64,000 bases of DNA, from assembly GCF_001263205.1 (NCBI RefSeq), contig NZ_CP012333.1:3873501-3937500 (forward strand), in the 5' to 3' direction. The notes beneath the pieces are model-generated. The model did not search any database and was not told the origin of the DNA. It saw only the letters and a list, made by a program, of their open reading frames with translations. Made by a program: the position numbers and the translations under genes. Positions within the stretch are counted from its first letter, which is position 1. Every line of letters begins with the position of its first letter. This document shows, one piece after another, positions 1-8,535 of this stretch. Source of the DNA: Labilithrix luteola. GTDB lineage: Bacteria > Myxococcota_A > Polyangia > Polyangiales > Polyangiaceae.

Positions 1-1
1 G

Positions 2-688
2 GCCGACAAGTTCAAGGTCGTCGCGCGCACCACGCCGAAGACCCTCCGCGAAACGGGCGAGACCGTGGAGCTCAAGCCGCTCCGCCAGTGGCGTCCGAAG
101 GGCGAGTTCAACCAGTACCCGATCGCCGTCACCATCGAAGGCAACCTGAAGAGCGCCTTCGCCGGTGCGGACAAGATGGGCGTCGAGGCGCCCGCGAAGT
201 CGACCAACCCGGCTCGCGTCCTCGTCATCTCGTCGTCGCAGTTCTTCGCGAACCCGTTCGCTCGCTCGGGCAACGGTCCGGACATGGGCCAGATGGGCAT
301 GATGCAGGGCATGCCGCCGGGCATGGGTGGTGACGAGCAGCTCCAGCAGCTCGGCCAGGCCTACGCTCAGCAGATCGTCACGAACATCATCCTCGTCACG
401 AAGAACATGTTCGACTGGGTCAGCGGCGATACGGACCTCCTCGCGGCCTCCGCGAAGATCCTCCAGGAGCCGAGCCTCGTGTACGGCGACGTCTCGAAGC
501 CGAACTTCGACGACATGTCCGACGACCAGCTGAAGAAGCAGGACGACCAGATGAAGAAGGAGCGCAAGAAGGTGCAGCACACCGTCGCCGCGACCCTGAT
601 CATCGGCGTTCCGGTTCTCTTCGCGCTGCTTGGCTTCGTCCTCTGGCGCATGCGCCAGGCGCAGCGCGAGAACATCCAGCTCGCCTGA
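2..688 (+). CDS. GldG-family ABC-transporter auxiliary protein, C-terminal part
   Basis: The reading frame is open from the first bases of the window, so the true start lies upstream and only about 228 residues are present. The visible part is a soluble region followed by a single C-terminal membrane helix (about residues 196-216, a run of A/T/L/I/G/V/F ending in WRMRQAQRE) with a short basic cytoplasmic end. This is the usual ending of GldG/IntD-type extracytoplasmic subunits of gliding or uncharacterised ABC transporters. The next gene is a DUF4340 protein, the standard partner of GldG in myxobacteria, which is the main support for the call. A Met/Gly/Pro-rich stretch (positions 281-330) sits in the middle of the soluble part. 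The family name is inferred from context and topology; the diagnostic N-terminal half is outside the window. Confidence 0.6.
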   Translation, partial: ADKFKVVARTTPKTLRETGETVELKPLRQWRPKGEFNQYPIAVTIEGNLKSAFAGADKMGVEAPAKSTNPARVLVISSSQFFANPFARSGNGPDMGQMGMMQGMPPGMGGDEQLQQLGQAYAQQIVTNIILVTKNMFDWVSGDTDLLAASAKILQEPSLVYGDVSKPNFDDMSDDQLKKQDDQMKKERKKVQHTVAATLIIGVPVLFALLGFVLWRMRQAQRENIQLA

Positions 689-808
689 ACCGCGTGCCTA
701 AAACCGCGTGATGGGCGGAAGGCGCGTGTCCCTGCGTATCATTCACGCGGACCGCGCCTTTCGTCTCGTCTGAGCCCTCAATTCTCGAAGCTTTCAGGAA
801 CCAGAAAT

Positions 809-1867
809 ATGGAACGCTCTACGCAGATTGGTGTTGGCTTGGTGGTCCTCGCCGCGCTTGGCGGGGCCGTCTACTTCAAGGCGAAGGAAGACCAGAAGAT
901 CGGCACGTCGCAGATGACGAGCGCCGAGCTTCCCGAGCTCAAGACGCCCGACGACGTCGACAAGGTCAGCATCACGAACGGCGATAAGGGCGAGGTCGTC
1001 CTCGAGAAGAAGGGCGACAAGTGGGAGGTCACGAAGCCCGTGAACGCTCCCGCGAACCAGACGAACGCGAAGGCGCTCGTCGACAGCCTGAAGGAGCTCA
1101 AGGCGAAGGAGCTCATCGCCGCCGCTCCTTCCGAAGATCAGAAGAAGGAATTCCAGTTCGAGCCCAGCAAGGCCGTCCACGTGGTGGCCTACAAGGGCGG
1201 CGACAAGAAGCTCGACGCCACGTTCGGCAAATCGGGCGCGCGCGGTCAGATGGCGATGGTCGACGGCAAGCCCGGCGTCTTCGCCGTGAGCGGCTACTCG
1301 AGCTACGCCTACACGCGTGAAGTGAAGGGCTGGCGCGACACCGAAATCTTCAAGTTCGACGACGGCAACGCTACCCAGATCATGATCGAGAATGCCAACG
1401 GGCCGCTCTCGTTCACGAAGGGTGATCACTGGGCCGGCACCGCGAAGGGCAAGCCCATCGCAGAGCTCGACGACGACAAGGTCAAGGACACCGTCCGCGC
1501 CTTCAACTCGCTGAACGCCGAAGACTTCGGCGACGGCAAGTCGCCGGCCGACACGGGCCTCGACGCGCCGGAAGGCAAGATCACGATCGCCCTGAAGGAC
1601 GGCGCGGGGAACTACACGCTCAAGATCGGCAAGGTCGCGAGCGGCACCTCCCACTACGCCCAGAAGGAAGGCGACTCGACGATCTTCGTCGTGCCGGAGC
1701 GCGTCGTGAACAAGGTCATCACCGAGCCTTCGAAGTTCCAGAAGTCGAAGGACGCGGGGGCCGATGCCGCCAAGGGCGCTGCAGCGATGCCGGTGGGAAT
1801 GCCGGGAATGCCGGGGATGCCGCACGGCATGCCGGCGGGCATGGGCGGCGATCCGCACGGCCACTGA
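809..1867 (+). CDS. DUF4340 domain protein
   Basis: 352 residues. The N-terminus is one membrane helix (TQIGVGLVVLAALGGAVYF), followed by a periplasmic region of beta-rich repeats typical of DUF4340: segments such as 'VSITNGDKGEVVLEKKGDKW' and 'WAGTAKGKPIAELDDDKV', which read as repeated hydrophobic strand pairs. DUF4340 proteins are encoded beside GldF/GldG-type ABC transporter genes and are thought to act with them at the envelope; the substrate is unknown. The gene follows the GldG-like gene after 120 bases and is closed by a terminator at 1909, so the two probably end one operon. The last 25 residues are Met/Pro/Gly/His-rich (repeated MPG), echoing the Met-rich stretch in the preceding protein. 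The ATG at 809 follows an AGGAACC stretch. Confidence 0.75.
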   Translation: MERSTQIGVGLVVLAALGGAVYFKAKEDQKIGTSQMTSAELPELKTPDDVDKVSITNGDKGEVVLEKKGDKWEVTKPVNAPANQTNAKALVDSLKELKAKELIAAAPSEDQKKEFQFEPSKAVHVVAYKGGDKKLDATFGKSGARGQMAMVDGKPGVFAVSGYSSYAYTREVKGWRDTEIFKFDDGNATQIMIENANGPLSFTKGDHWAGTAKGKPIAELDDDKVKDTVRAFNSLNAEDFGDGKSPADTGLDAPEGKITIALKDGAGNYTLKIGKVASGTSHYAQKEGDSTIFVVPERVVNKVITEPSKFQKSKDAGADAAKGAAAMPVGMPGMPGMPHGMPAGMGGDPHGH

Positions 1868-1908
1868 TCCTCGGCAGTCACCAGGTCCGCGCGAGAGTGC
1901 GGGCGGAG

Positions 1909-1943
1909 AAGGGAGTCGCTTCGCGCGGCTCCCTTTCTTTTTG
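1909..1943 (+). terminator. Rho-independent terminator after the GldG/DUF4340 operon
   Basis: An 11-base stem (AAGGGAGTCGC paired with GCGGCTCCCTT, one G-T pair) with the loop TTCGC is followed directly by a T-rich tail (TCTTTTT). It lies 42 bases after the DUF4340 stop. The remaining bases up to 2170 hold no gene and presumably carry the promoter of the FHA regulator. Confidence 0.75.
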
Positions 1944-2170
1944 CCATGTGCCCGCTGCGCGCATGCCGCGGCGGCCCAGGCCGGTTACCGAAATGACCAC
2001 CCCGCCGGCGTGCCCGTTCGATGGTCTCGGCTCATTTCGTTCCCCGCGGTCACGATTCTCTGCGACGAACCAAAACCGGTCCCGTCTCTTCCTTTCGAGT
2101 TCGATGACGCTGGGGTTGCACCTCTCGGCGTCCTGTTTTTCCGAACCTGCAGAGGGGATGGCAAAGAACC

Positions 2171-3622
2171 GTGGAGCCTTCGAACCAATCGAATGACGGG
2201 CATCTGAATCTCGGGCGACTCGTCAACCGACCGCCGAGCGGTTGGCTCGACGAACCCACCTTGGTGAGCGCCACCGCGTCGACTCCGACGACGACCGCGT
2301 TCCATCTCACCGTCAAAGAGGGGCCGAACGTCGGCGCGACAGCGGTCGTCGACGACGGTTCGTGTCCCATTTTCGCCGGTACGAGTGAGGTCTGTGCGCT
2401 CGCCCTGACCGATCACCAAGCCTCGCGTCGTCACGTGCGTTTCGAAGTGCACAACGGCCAGCTTCGCGTGAGCGACGTCGGGTCGACGAACGGCACGTTC
2501 GTGAACGGCATTCGCACGGTGGAGGCCTTCCTCACCGGCGGTGAGACCGTTCGCGTCGGGGCCACGGTCATCTCGGTGATTCGTGCGCTCAACGCAGCGA
2601 CCACGCCGCTTCCGCTCGAGACGTCGTTTGGCTCGTTCATCGGAGCGAGCGTTGCGATTCGTCGACTCTATCCGCTTTGCAAGAAGCTCGTCGACGCGCA
2701 AGTTCCCCTCGTCATCGAGGGCGAGACAGGCACGGGCAAGGAGGCCCTCGCCGAGGCCATCCATCGCGCTGGCCCGCGCGCCGACAAGCCCTTCGTCGTG
2801 TTCGACTGCGCGTCGGTTCCTCCGTCACTCCTGGAAGGCGCGCTCTTCGGTCATGAGCAGGGCGCCTATGCCGGTGCGAACCTCTCGCGTCCGGGCATCT
2901 TCGAAGAAGCCGACGGCGGTACGCTCTTCATCGACGAGATCGGCGACCTCGATCCCGGGCTGCAGTTGCGACTGCTCCGTGCCATCCAGAGCTCAGAGGT
3001 GCGTCGCATCGGCGGTCATCGTTGGCAGAAGGTCGACGTTCGGATCATCGTCGCGACACGCCGCGATCTCGACGTCGAAGTCGCCGAAGGCCGCTTCCGT
3101 GACGACCTCTTCTTCCGCCTCGCCGTTGGCCGCCTTGCGCTTCCGCCGCTTCGCGAGCGTCCGGAAGACATCGAGCTCCTCGCCCGACATTTCTGGTCGA
3201 CGAACGCGGCTACCGATGGACGTCCCTTCCCGGAGGACGTGCTCGGTCGCCTTCGTTCCTACGCGTGGCCGGGCAACGTTCGCGAGCTCTCGAACACCAT
3301 GACGCGCCTCGCGACGTACGGCGAGCTCGCGACCTCGGAGGATGGTGAGCTCTTCATCCGTCGTTCGTCGTCTGCGCCGCCGCCGCCGAATGCCGTCGAC
3401 TTCCTCGATGACGTCGTCACGCAGAACCTCACCTTCGCCTCCGCGCGGGACCGCGTCATGTTCGAGTTCGAGCGCCGCTACATGCTCCATCTCGATCGAA
3501 CGCACGGAGACGAGCGTGCGCGATCGGCCGCATCGGGCGTGAGCGATCGCTACCTCCGCACGCTACGTGTTCGTGGTCGCGTGAAGGAAGCTCGGAAGGA
3601 GCTCGAGGACCGTCACGCCTGA
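2171..3622 (+). CDS. FHA-domain sigma54-interacting transcriptional activator
   Basis: 483 residues. An N-terminal FHA domain spans about residues 45-135, with the phosphothreonine-binding signature SRRH (85-88) and the sequence SDVGSTNGTFVNG (101-113). The sigma54 AAA+ domain follows: Walker A GETGTGKE (184-191), Walker B GGTLFIDE (249-256), arginine-finger region RFRDDLFFRL (308-317) and WPGNVREL (366-373). The sigma54-contact loop reads GAYAGA (231-236) rather than GAFTGA, so its ability to open sigma54 promoters is uncertain. The C-terminus has only a weak match to a Fis-type helix-turn-helix. Such proteins couple Ser/Thr kinase signals to transcription in myxobacteria; a kinase gene follows on the same strand. 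The start is a GTG preceded by a GAGGGG sequence at an ordinary to long distance; no closer in-frame ATG fits. Confidence 0.88.
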   Translation: MEPSNQSNDGHLNLGRLVNRPPSGWLDEPTLVSATASTPTTTAFHLTVKEGPNVGATAVVDDGSCPIFAGTSEVCALALTDHQASRRHVRFEVHNGQLRVSDVGSTNGTFVNGIRTVEAFLTGGETVRVGATVISVIRALNAATTPLPLETSFGSFIGASVAIRRLYPLCKKLVDAQVPLVIEGETGTGKEALAEAIHRAGPRADKPFVVFDCASVPPSLLEGALFGHEQGAYAGANLSRPGIFEEADGGTLFIDEIGDLDPGLQLRLLRAIQSSEVRRIGGHRWQKVDVRIIVATRRDLDVEVAEGRFRDDLFFRLAVGRLALPPLRERPEDIELLARHFWSTNAATDGRPFPEDVLGRLRSYAWPGNVRELSNTMTRLATYGELATSEDGELFIRRSSSAPPPPNAVDFLDDVVTQNLTFASARDRVMFEFERRYMLHLDRTHGDERARSAASGVSDRYLRTLRVRGRVKEARKELEDRHA

Positions 3623-3939
3623 CCTGCGAAGGGAATCCAGACCTGACTAATGGAAAACCGAGGCAAGCCGAGCGACCATCGCGACCATCTCGACCGTCAT
3701 CACGGCGAAAGTCGCGTTCGATCTCGAGCGGCCGAACGCGACCGAACGCGACCGAACGTGACCGATACCGGGGCGAGCGCAGACGCCCGCGTGATCCATT
3801 CGATCACCCCACGCACGTTGCGAGCGGCATGTGACCGTCTCGAGCCGCTTCGACGTTTTGCCTCTTCCTGACCCACTAGAACGTGCTCTATGTTCGCGCT
3901 CAAGTGGACTCTGGCCACTCACGCGCGGCGGGGACGGCA
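3623..3939. other. Intergenic region with a short tandem repeat
   Basis: About 317 bases between the sigma54 activator and the kinase. No convincing gene is present. It contains the 10-base repeat listed separately and is otherwise unremarkable; the promoter of the kinase operon is expected here but I see no clear consensus. Confidence 0.5.
3732..3766. repeat. 10-base tandem repeat upstream of the kinase gene
   Basis: About three and a half copies of CCGAACGCGA (the third copy changed to CCGAACGTGA). It lies in the noncoding gap about 170 bases upstream of the likely kinase start. It could be a multimeric protein-binding site or simply slippage-generated DNA. Confidence 0.6.
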
Positions 3940-5517
3940 ATGGGAGGGATGGCACCGCATGGACCGGTGGCCGTTCCCGGCCAGCTCATTTCCGAGAAGT
4001 ACCGGATCGACCGGGTCATCGGCGAAGGCGCGATGGGCGTCGTGTTCGAGGCGACCCACGTGCAGCTCGATGGGCGCGTGGCCCTGAAATTCCTGCGTCG
4101 CGAAGCACTCGAACGCGACGACATCGTCGGCCGCTTCTCGCAAGAGGCCCGTGCCGCCGTGAAGCTCAAGAGTGAGCACGTCGCCCGCGTGCACGACGTC
4201 GGCACCCACGACGGGATGCCGTACATGGTCATGGAGTTTCTCGAGGGGAAGAACCTCGAGGAGGTCCTCACCGTGACGGGCCCACTCGCGATCAGCGAAG
4301 CCGCGGAGTTCGTCATCGACGCGTGCGAAGGCATCAGCGAGGCGCACGTCCGAGGCATCGTCCATCGCGACATCAAGCCGGCAAACCTCTTCCGTGTCGA
4401 CGAGGGCGGCTGGCATCTCATCAAGGTCCTCGACTTCGGTATTTCGAAGGCGGCCTTGTCCGGGAAAGTATCGAACGTCGACCTCAAGGCGACGTCGACC
4501 CTCATGGGCTCGCCTTTCTACATGTCGCCCGAGCAACTTCGCTCGACGCGCGACGTCGATCGGCGCACCGACATCTGGGCGCTCGGAACCGTCCTCTTCG
4601 AGCTTCTGTCGGGCCGCACGGTCTTCGACGAGACCCTCGAGTTCACCGAGCTCGTCGCGGCCATCTTCGAGAAGAAGCCGCGTTCGCTCCGGGGGTTCCG
4701 GCCCGACGTGCCGCCCGAGCTCGAGGCCATCATCAGCCGATGCCTCCAGAAGGATCCGGACGCTCGCTATCAGACGGCCGCGGAGCTCGCCATCGCGCTC
4801 GTTCCTTTCACCGAAGCGCGTCGCTCGCGCGTCGTGGCGGCGCGTGCAGCGTCGCTGGTGCGTCGGGCGGGGCTCGCACCGGAGCTCGAGGTTCCTCCCA
4901 CCATTCCGCCGGGCGGGCAGAACGTCGACTCCGATTCCTACCTCAGGAACACGAGCGGTAGTTTTCGCGCGGCAAAGGCACCTGCGGTCGACGCATTCGG
5001 GGTGACGTCGCCGCCGGACCCGCTCGCAGGCCCGGTGTCGACGAGCTCGTCGCCTGCGCTGAGCAAGACCCTGCTCGCACCCGGTCTCTCGCAGAGCGCG
5101 CCGGTCGTCGTTCAAGCGAGCACGCCGCCTCCGCGTCCTGCGAAGCGCGGGTTGATGATCGGCGTCGCCGCGGCGATTGCGGTGCTCGCGGGCGTCGGCG
5201 CATTTCTCGGAACGCGGTCGTCGGCGTCGCACGACGTGCCGCCCCCGGCAGCAAAAGCCGCCGTTCCTTCGGCGCCCATGCCGATCGCCTCGCCCGAGCC
5301 GCTTCCGGTCGAAACGGCCACCGCCGGCGCGTCGGCAGCCACGCCACAGACACACGCGTCGGCATCGGCATCGGCATCGGCATCTGGGCACGTATCGAAC
5401 GCTGCACAGAAGCCCGCCGGCAAGCCCGGTAGCCGTCCCGCCGTTCCCGTGAAGCCGAGTTCCTCTCCGGGCTCGGCGCCGCCGCCTTCGGATCTCGACA
5501 TCCGTCGCGAGCGTTGA
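3940..5517 (+). CDS. Membrane-anchored Ser/Thr protein kinase (PknB-like)
   Basis: 525 residues from the ATG at 3940, which has a GGGGACGG stretch just upstream; the frame is open further back to 3883 (19 more residues), but those residues look unlike a kinase N-terminus. All catalytic elements are present: Gly-loop GEGAMGVVFEA (about 29-39), VALK lysine at 50, HRDIKPAN (142-149), DFG (165-167) and the activation-segment end SPFYMSPEQ. After the kinase domain comes an Ala/Pro/Ser-rich juxtamembrane region, one membrane helix (about 405-425) and a low-complexity extracytoplasmic tail of about 100 residues without a recognisable sensor domain. The gene is 47 bases before the TonB receptor gene and probably co-transcribed with it. 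Its product is a natural candidate for generating phosphothreonine ligands for the neighbouring FHA activator; that link is inference. Confidence 0.9.
   Translation: MGGMAPHGPVAVPGQLISEKYRIDRVIGEGAMGVVFEATHVQLDGRVALKFLRREALERDDIVGRFSQEARAAVKLKSEHVARVHDVGTHDGMPYMVMEFLEGKNLEEVLTVTGPLAISEAAEFVIDACEGISEAHVRGIVHRDIKPANLFRVDEGGWHLIKVLDFGISKAALSGKVSNVDLKATSTLMGSPFYMSPEQLRSTRDVDRRTDIWALGTVLFELLSGRTVFDETLEFTELVAAIFEKKPRSLRGFRPDVPPELEAIISRCLQKDPDARYQTAAELAIALVPFTEARRSRVVAARAASLVRRAGLAPELEVPPTIPPGGQNVDSDSYLRNTSGSFRAAKAPAVDAFGVTSPPDPLAGPVSTSSSPALSKTLLAPGLSQSAPVVVQASTPPPRPAKRGLMIGVAAAIAVLAGVGAFLGTRSSASHDVPPPAAKAAVPSAPMPIASPEPLPVETATAGASAATPQTHASASASASASGHVSNAAQKPAGKPGSRPAVPVKPSSSPGSAPPPSDLDIRRER
5359..5390. 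repeat. Hexanucleotide repeat inside the kinase gene
   Basis: Just over five tandem copies of TCGGCA encode an alternating Ala-Ser run in the extracytoplasmic tail of the kinase. The unit length is a multiple of three, so copy-number changes would alter tail length without breaking the frame. Confidence 0.8.
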
Positions 5518-5564
5518 AGCGCCGTCGTCGTTCGTTCCCATTCTTCCGTCGTGGATAGGCCTCG

Positions 5565-8519
5565 ATGAAACTTTCGTTTGCGCGTGCACGCTCGCTCGTT
5601 GGCTTTCCGCTGCTCGCTCTCTCTCTCGTACTCGGTAGTGCCGGCATCGCGCACGCCGACGACCTCGCCGACGAGGCCGATCTCCAATTCAACTTGGGCG
5701 CCGATCGCTACGAAGCCGGCGACTACAAAGGCGCGCTCGAGCACTTCCTCGCGTCGAACCGACTCGTTCCGAACAGGAACGTCGTCTTCAACATTGCGCG
5801 CACCTACGAGCAGCTGAAGCGCGGGCCCGACGCCTATCGCTATTACATGCAGGCGCTCGAGGAGGAGACGAACCACGCCGCTCGCAAGCGCGTCGAGGAA
5901 GCTCTCGTCCGCATCGGACCCACCGTCGCGATCTTGAAGGTGGAGACCGATCCGCCGGGAGCAACGGTCTACCTCGATCGAAAAGATCTCGGGCCGCGTG
6001 GAAACTCGCCACGCTCACTCGGGCTGGCGGCAGGGAAATACAAGGTGATCGTCGAGCTCCCCGGCTACGAGCCGGCGGAGTCCGAGCAGCCCGTCGAGGC
6101 GAAGATCGGCCAAGAGGCGCGCGTCCAGCTGCGGCTGAATCCGATCCTCGGGAGCCTCAAGATCGAAGGCGAGTCGGGGGCCGAAGTGCGCCTCGATTCG
6201 GAAGACGCGAAAGTCCTCTGCATGGTTCCCTGTACGACCACCGTGGTGCCCGGAAGGCACACGCTGCTCGTGTCCAAGGCTGGATTCCAGACCGGCGAAT
6301 ATCCGATCGACGTTCGCCCCAAGAGCGCGTTGAGTGTGCGCGCCAAGCTCTCGCCCGAGCTCGGCGCCGTCGTCGTGAACGCCGACGTGCGCGATGCGCT
6401 CATCACCGTCGACGATCAGCCGTACGGCTTCACGCCCGCCGTCCTCAACGTGCCGGTCGGTCCGCACGTGGTGAAGGTCTCGCAGCAAGGCTTCCGTACC
6501 GTCGAGCAGAAGGTCGACGTCGCGGTGAAGAAGCAGACGCGCGTCGACGTCCAGCTCGCGCTCCTCGAAGAAGTCACCGCTGCGAGCCGCGTGACGGAGT
6601 CGGTCGAAGACGCGCCGGCCTCGGTCACCATCATCTCGTACCAGGAGCTTCGCGCGATGGGGTACCCCACCGTCGCCGAAGCCGTGCGCGGCGTGCGAGG
6701 CCTCTACCTCTCCGACGACCGCAGCTACGCCACGATCGGCGTACGCGGATTCTCCCGCCCCGGCGACTACGGCAACCGCGTGCTCATCCTGCTCGACGGT
6801 CAGCCGATGAACGACAACTACATCTGGTCGTCGTACGTCGGGTTCGACGGTCGCGTGGACATCGACGACATCGACCGCATCGAAATCGTGCGAGGCCCGG
6901 GCTCGGTTCTCTACGGTACGAGCGCGTTCTTCGGCGTCATCAACCTCGTCACGCGCTCGCGCGATCAACGAACGCACGGCGAGGTTGCGGTTTCGACGGC
7001 GGAGTACGGCGTGGGGCGCGTGCGTTCCACCGCGGTTTTCCGCTTCTCGGAGAACGCCGGCATGTGGGCCACGGTCTCGGCCGCGCACGGAGCCGGTCGT
7101 GACTTCTTCTATCCCGAGCTCCAGGCCGATCCGCAAGATCCACAGGCCGAGCGCGGCTCCAACGGGTTGCCCATCGACGGCTACGCGCGCGGCGTCGACA
7201 GCTTCGACGCGGCGATGTTCACCGGGCGCGCCTGGTACAAGGCGGCCACGCTCCAGTGGTTCCTCAACACGAGGAACAAGAAGATCCCCACCGGCGAGTA
7301 CGGCACGATCTTCGGCGACTCGCGCAACCACTACGCCGACACACGCGGCATGATCGAAGGACGCTTCGAGCCGCAGCTCTCGAAGGCCGTGCAGTCGATG
7401 AGCCGTGCGCACGCGAACCTCTACGACTTCGACGCGGGCAGTGCCTATGCCACGCGCGATGGGCTCAACCGCGACACGTATCGCGGCCGCTGGGTGGGCC
7501 TCGAACAGCGCTTCGTGTTCACGCCCACCGACCAGATCCGCGCCACGCTCGGCGGCGAAGTCATCCGGCACATCCAGACGAAGCAGCTCGGCGATTCCGA
7601 TGCCGGGCCGTACATCTTCGACAATGCCGGAAATCCCGGTCGAAACGATCCCTTCACGGTCGCCGCCGGCTACGCCCTCGCCGACGTATCGTTCTCGCCG
7701 CGCTTCAAGCTCTCGGGCGGTGCGCGCCTCGACTACTACTCGAACCTCGATCAGTTCGACGTGGCCTCGGCCTTCAACCCGCGCCTGGCCGCCATCCTCA
7801 AGCCGTACGACGGTGGCGTTCTCAAGATCATGGCCGGTAAGGCGTTCCGCGCGCCGAGCGTCTACGAGCTCTATTACTCGTCGAGCACGCAGATCCCTTC
7901 GAATGGTCTCAAGCCCGAGCAGATCTATTCGGGCGAGGTCGAGCTCACGCATCGTCTCTCGCCGACGGTGCTCGCGACGGTCGCCGGCTACGGCAACTAC
8001 GTCTCGCGCCTCATCGAGCTTCGCTACATCGATGCGACCATCAACCAGTATGCGAACTCCAACGCACCCGTGTTCGTTTTCGGCGGCGAGGCCGAAGTGC
8101 GTCGCGAGTGGCGTGCCGGTTGGATGGTCGCGGCCACGGCCTCCGTGCAGAAGGCCCGCTACGTCGACGACTCCTCGCTTCGTGACGTTCCGAACTCGCC
8201 GGCCGTGCTCGGCTCGGTGAAGGGCGCGGTGCCGATCATCGGCCGGAGCCTGATGGGCATGACGCGCCTCACGATCGAAGGCCCGCGTCCCGACCGCAAC
8301 GTACGCACGACGGATCCCCCGCAGGGCACGACGGATGCGGGCGTGGTCTGGGATCTCGTGCTCTCCGGCGAAGCCGAGAAGCTCGGCGTTCGGTACAACC
8401 TCGGTGTCTACAACTTGATGGACTGGAAGTACGACGTCGTGCCGAGTGGCGAGTTCCGTCAACGCACGCTCGTACAGAACGGCCGTACGGCCCTCGCCAG
8501 CGTCACCGTGTCGTTCTAG
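5565..8519 (+). CDS. TonB-dependent receptor with N-terminal TPR and PEGA domains
   Basis: 984 residues. A signal peptide (cut near HADDLADEAD) is followed by a TPR-like helical segment (about 35-100, with FNLGADRYEAGDYKGALEHF) and then three PEGA-type beta repeats (about 125-340; for example VETDPPGATVYLDRKDLGP and GPHVVKVSQQGFRTVEQKV). A classical TonB plug follows (about 345-470: SVTIISYQELRAMGYPTVAE, VLILLDGQPMND, IEIVRGPGSVLYGTSAFFGV), then a C-terminal beta-barrel ending in aromatic Phe. TonB receptors import siderophores, cobalamin, sugars or peptides across the outer membrane; the substrate here cannot be told. The 340-residue periplasmic extension is unusual: receptors normally carry at most a carboxypeptidase-like or STN domain there. 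The gene lies between the kinase (47-base gap) and a lipoprotein gene (16-base gap). Confidence 0.9.
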   Translation: MKLSFARARSLVGFPLLALSLVLGSAGIAHADDLADEADLQFNLGADRYEAGDYKGALEHFLASNRLVPNRNVVFNIARTYEQLKRGPDAYRYYMQALEEETNHAARKRVEEALVRIGPTVAILKVETDPPGATVYLDRKDLGPRGNSPRSLGLAAGKYKVIVELPGYEPAESEQPVEAKIGQEARVQLRLNPILGSLKIEGESGAEVRLDSEDAKVLCMVPCTTTVVPGRHTLLVSKAGFQTGEYPIDVRPKSALSVRAKLSPELGAVVVNADVRDALITVDDQPYGFTPAVLNVPVGPHVVKVSQQGFRTVEQKVDVAVKKQTRVDVQLALLEEVTAASRVTESVEDAPASVTIISYQELRAMGYPTVAEAVRGVRGLYLSDDRSYATIGVRGFSRPGDYGNRVLILLDGQPMNDNYIWSSYVGFDGRVDIDDIDRIEIVRGPGSVLYGTSAFFGVINLVTRSRDQRTHGEVAVSTAEYGVGRVRSTAVFRFSENAGMWATVSAAHGAGRDFFYPELQADPQDPQAERGSNGLPIDGYARGVDSFDAAMFTGRAWYKAATLQWFLNTRNKKIPTGEYGTIFGDSRNHYADTRGMIEGRFEPQLSKAVQSMSRAHANLYDFDAGSAYATRDGLNRDTYRGRWVGLEQRFVFTPTDQIRATLGGEVIRHIQTKQLGDSDAGPYIFDNAGNPGRNDPFTVAAGYALADVSFSPRFKLSGGARLDYYSNLDQFDVASAFNPRLAAILKPYDGGVLKIMAGKAFRAPSVYELYYSSSTQIPSNGLKPEQIYSGEVELTHRLSPTVLATVAGYGNYVSRLIELRYIDATINQYANSNAPVFVFGGEAEVRREWRAGWMVAATASVQKARYVDDSSLRDVPNSPAVLGSVKGAVPIIGRSLMGMTRLTIEGPRPDRNVRTTDPPQGTTDAGVVWDLVLSGEAEKLGVRYNLGVYNLMDWKYDVVPSGEFRQRTLVQNGRTALASVTVSF

Positions 8520-8535
8520 CGAGGAGAGGAAACCG

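Noticed and set aside
5359..5390. Short repeat array considered as a CRISPR remnant
   Set aside because: Units of 6 bases without spacers, inside a coding sequence.
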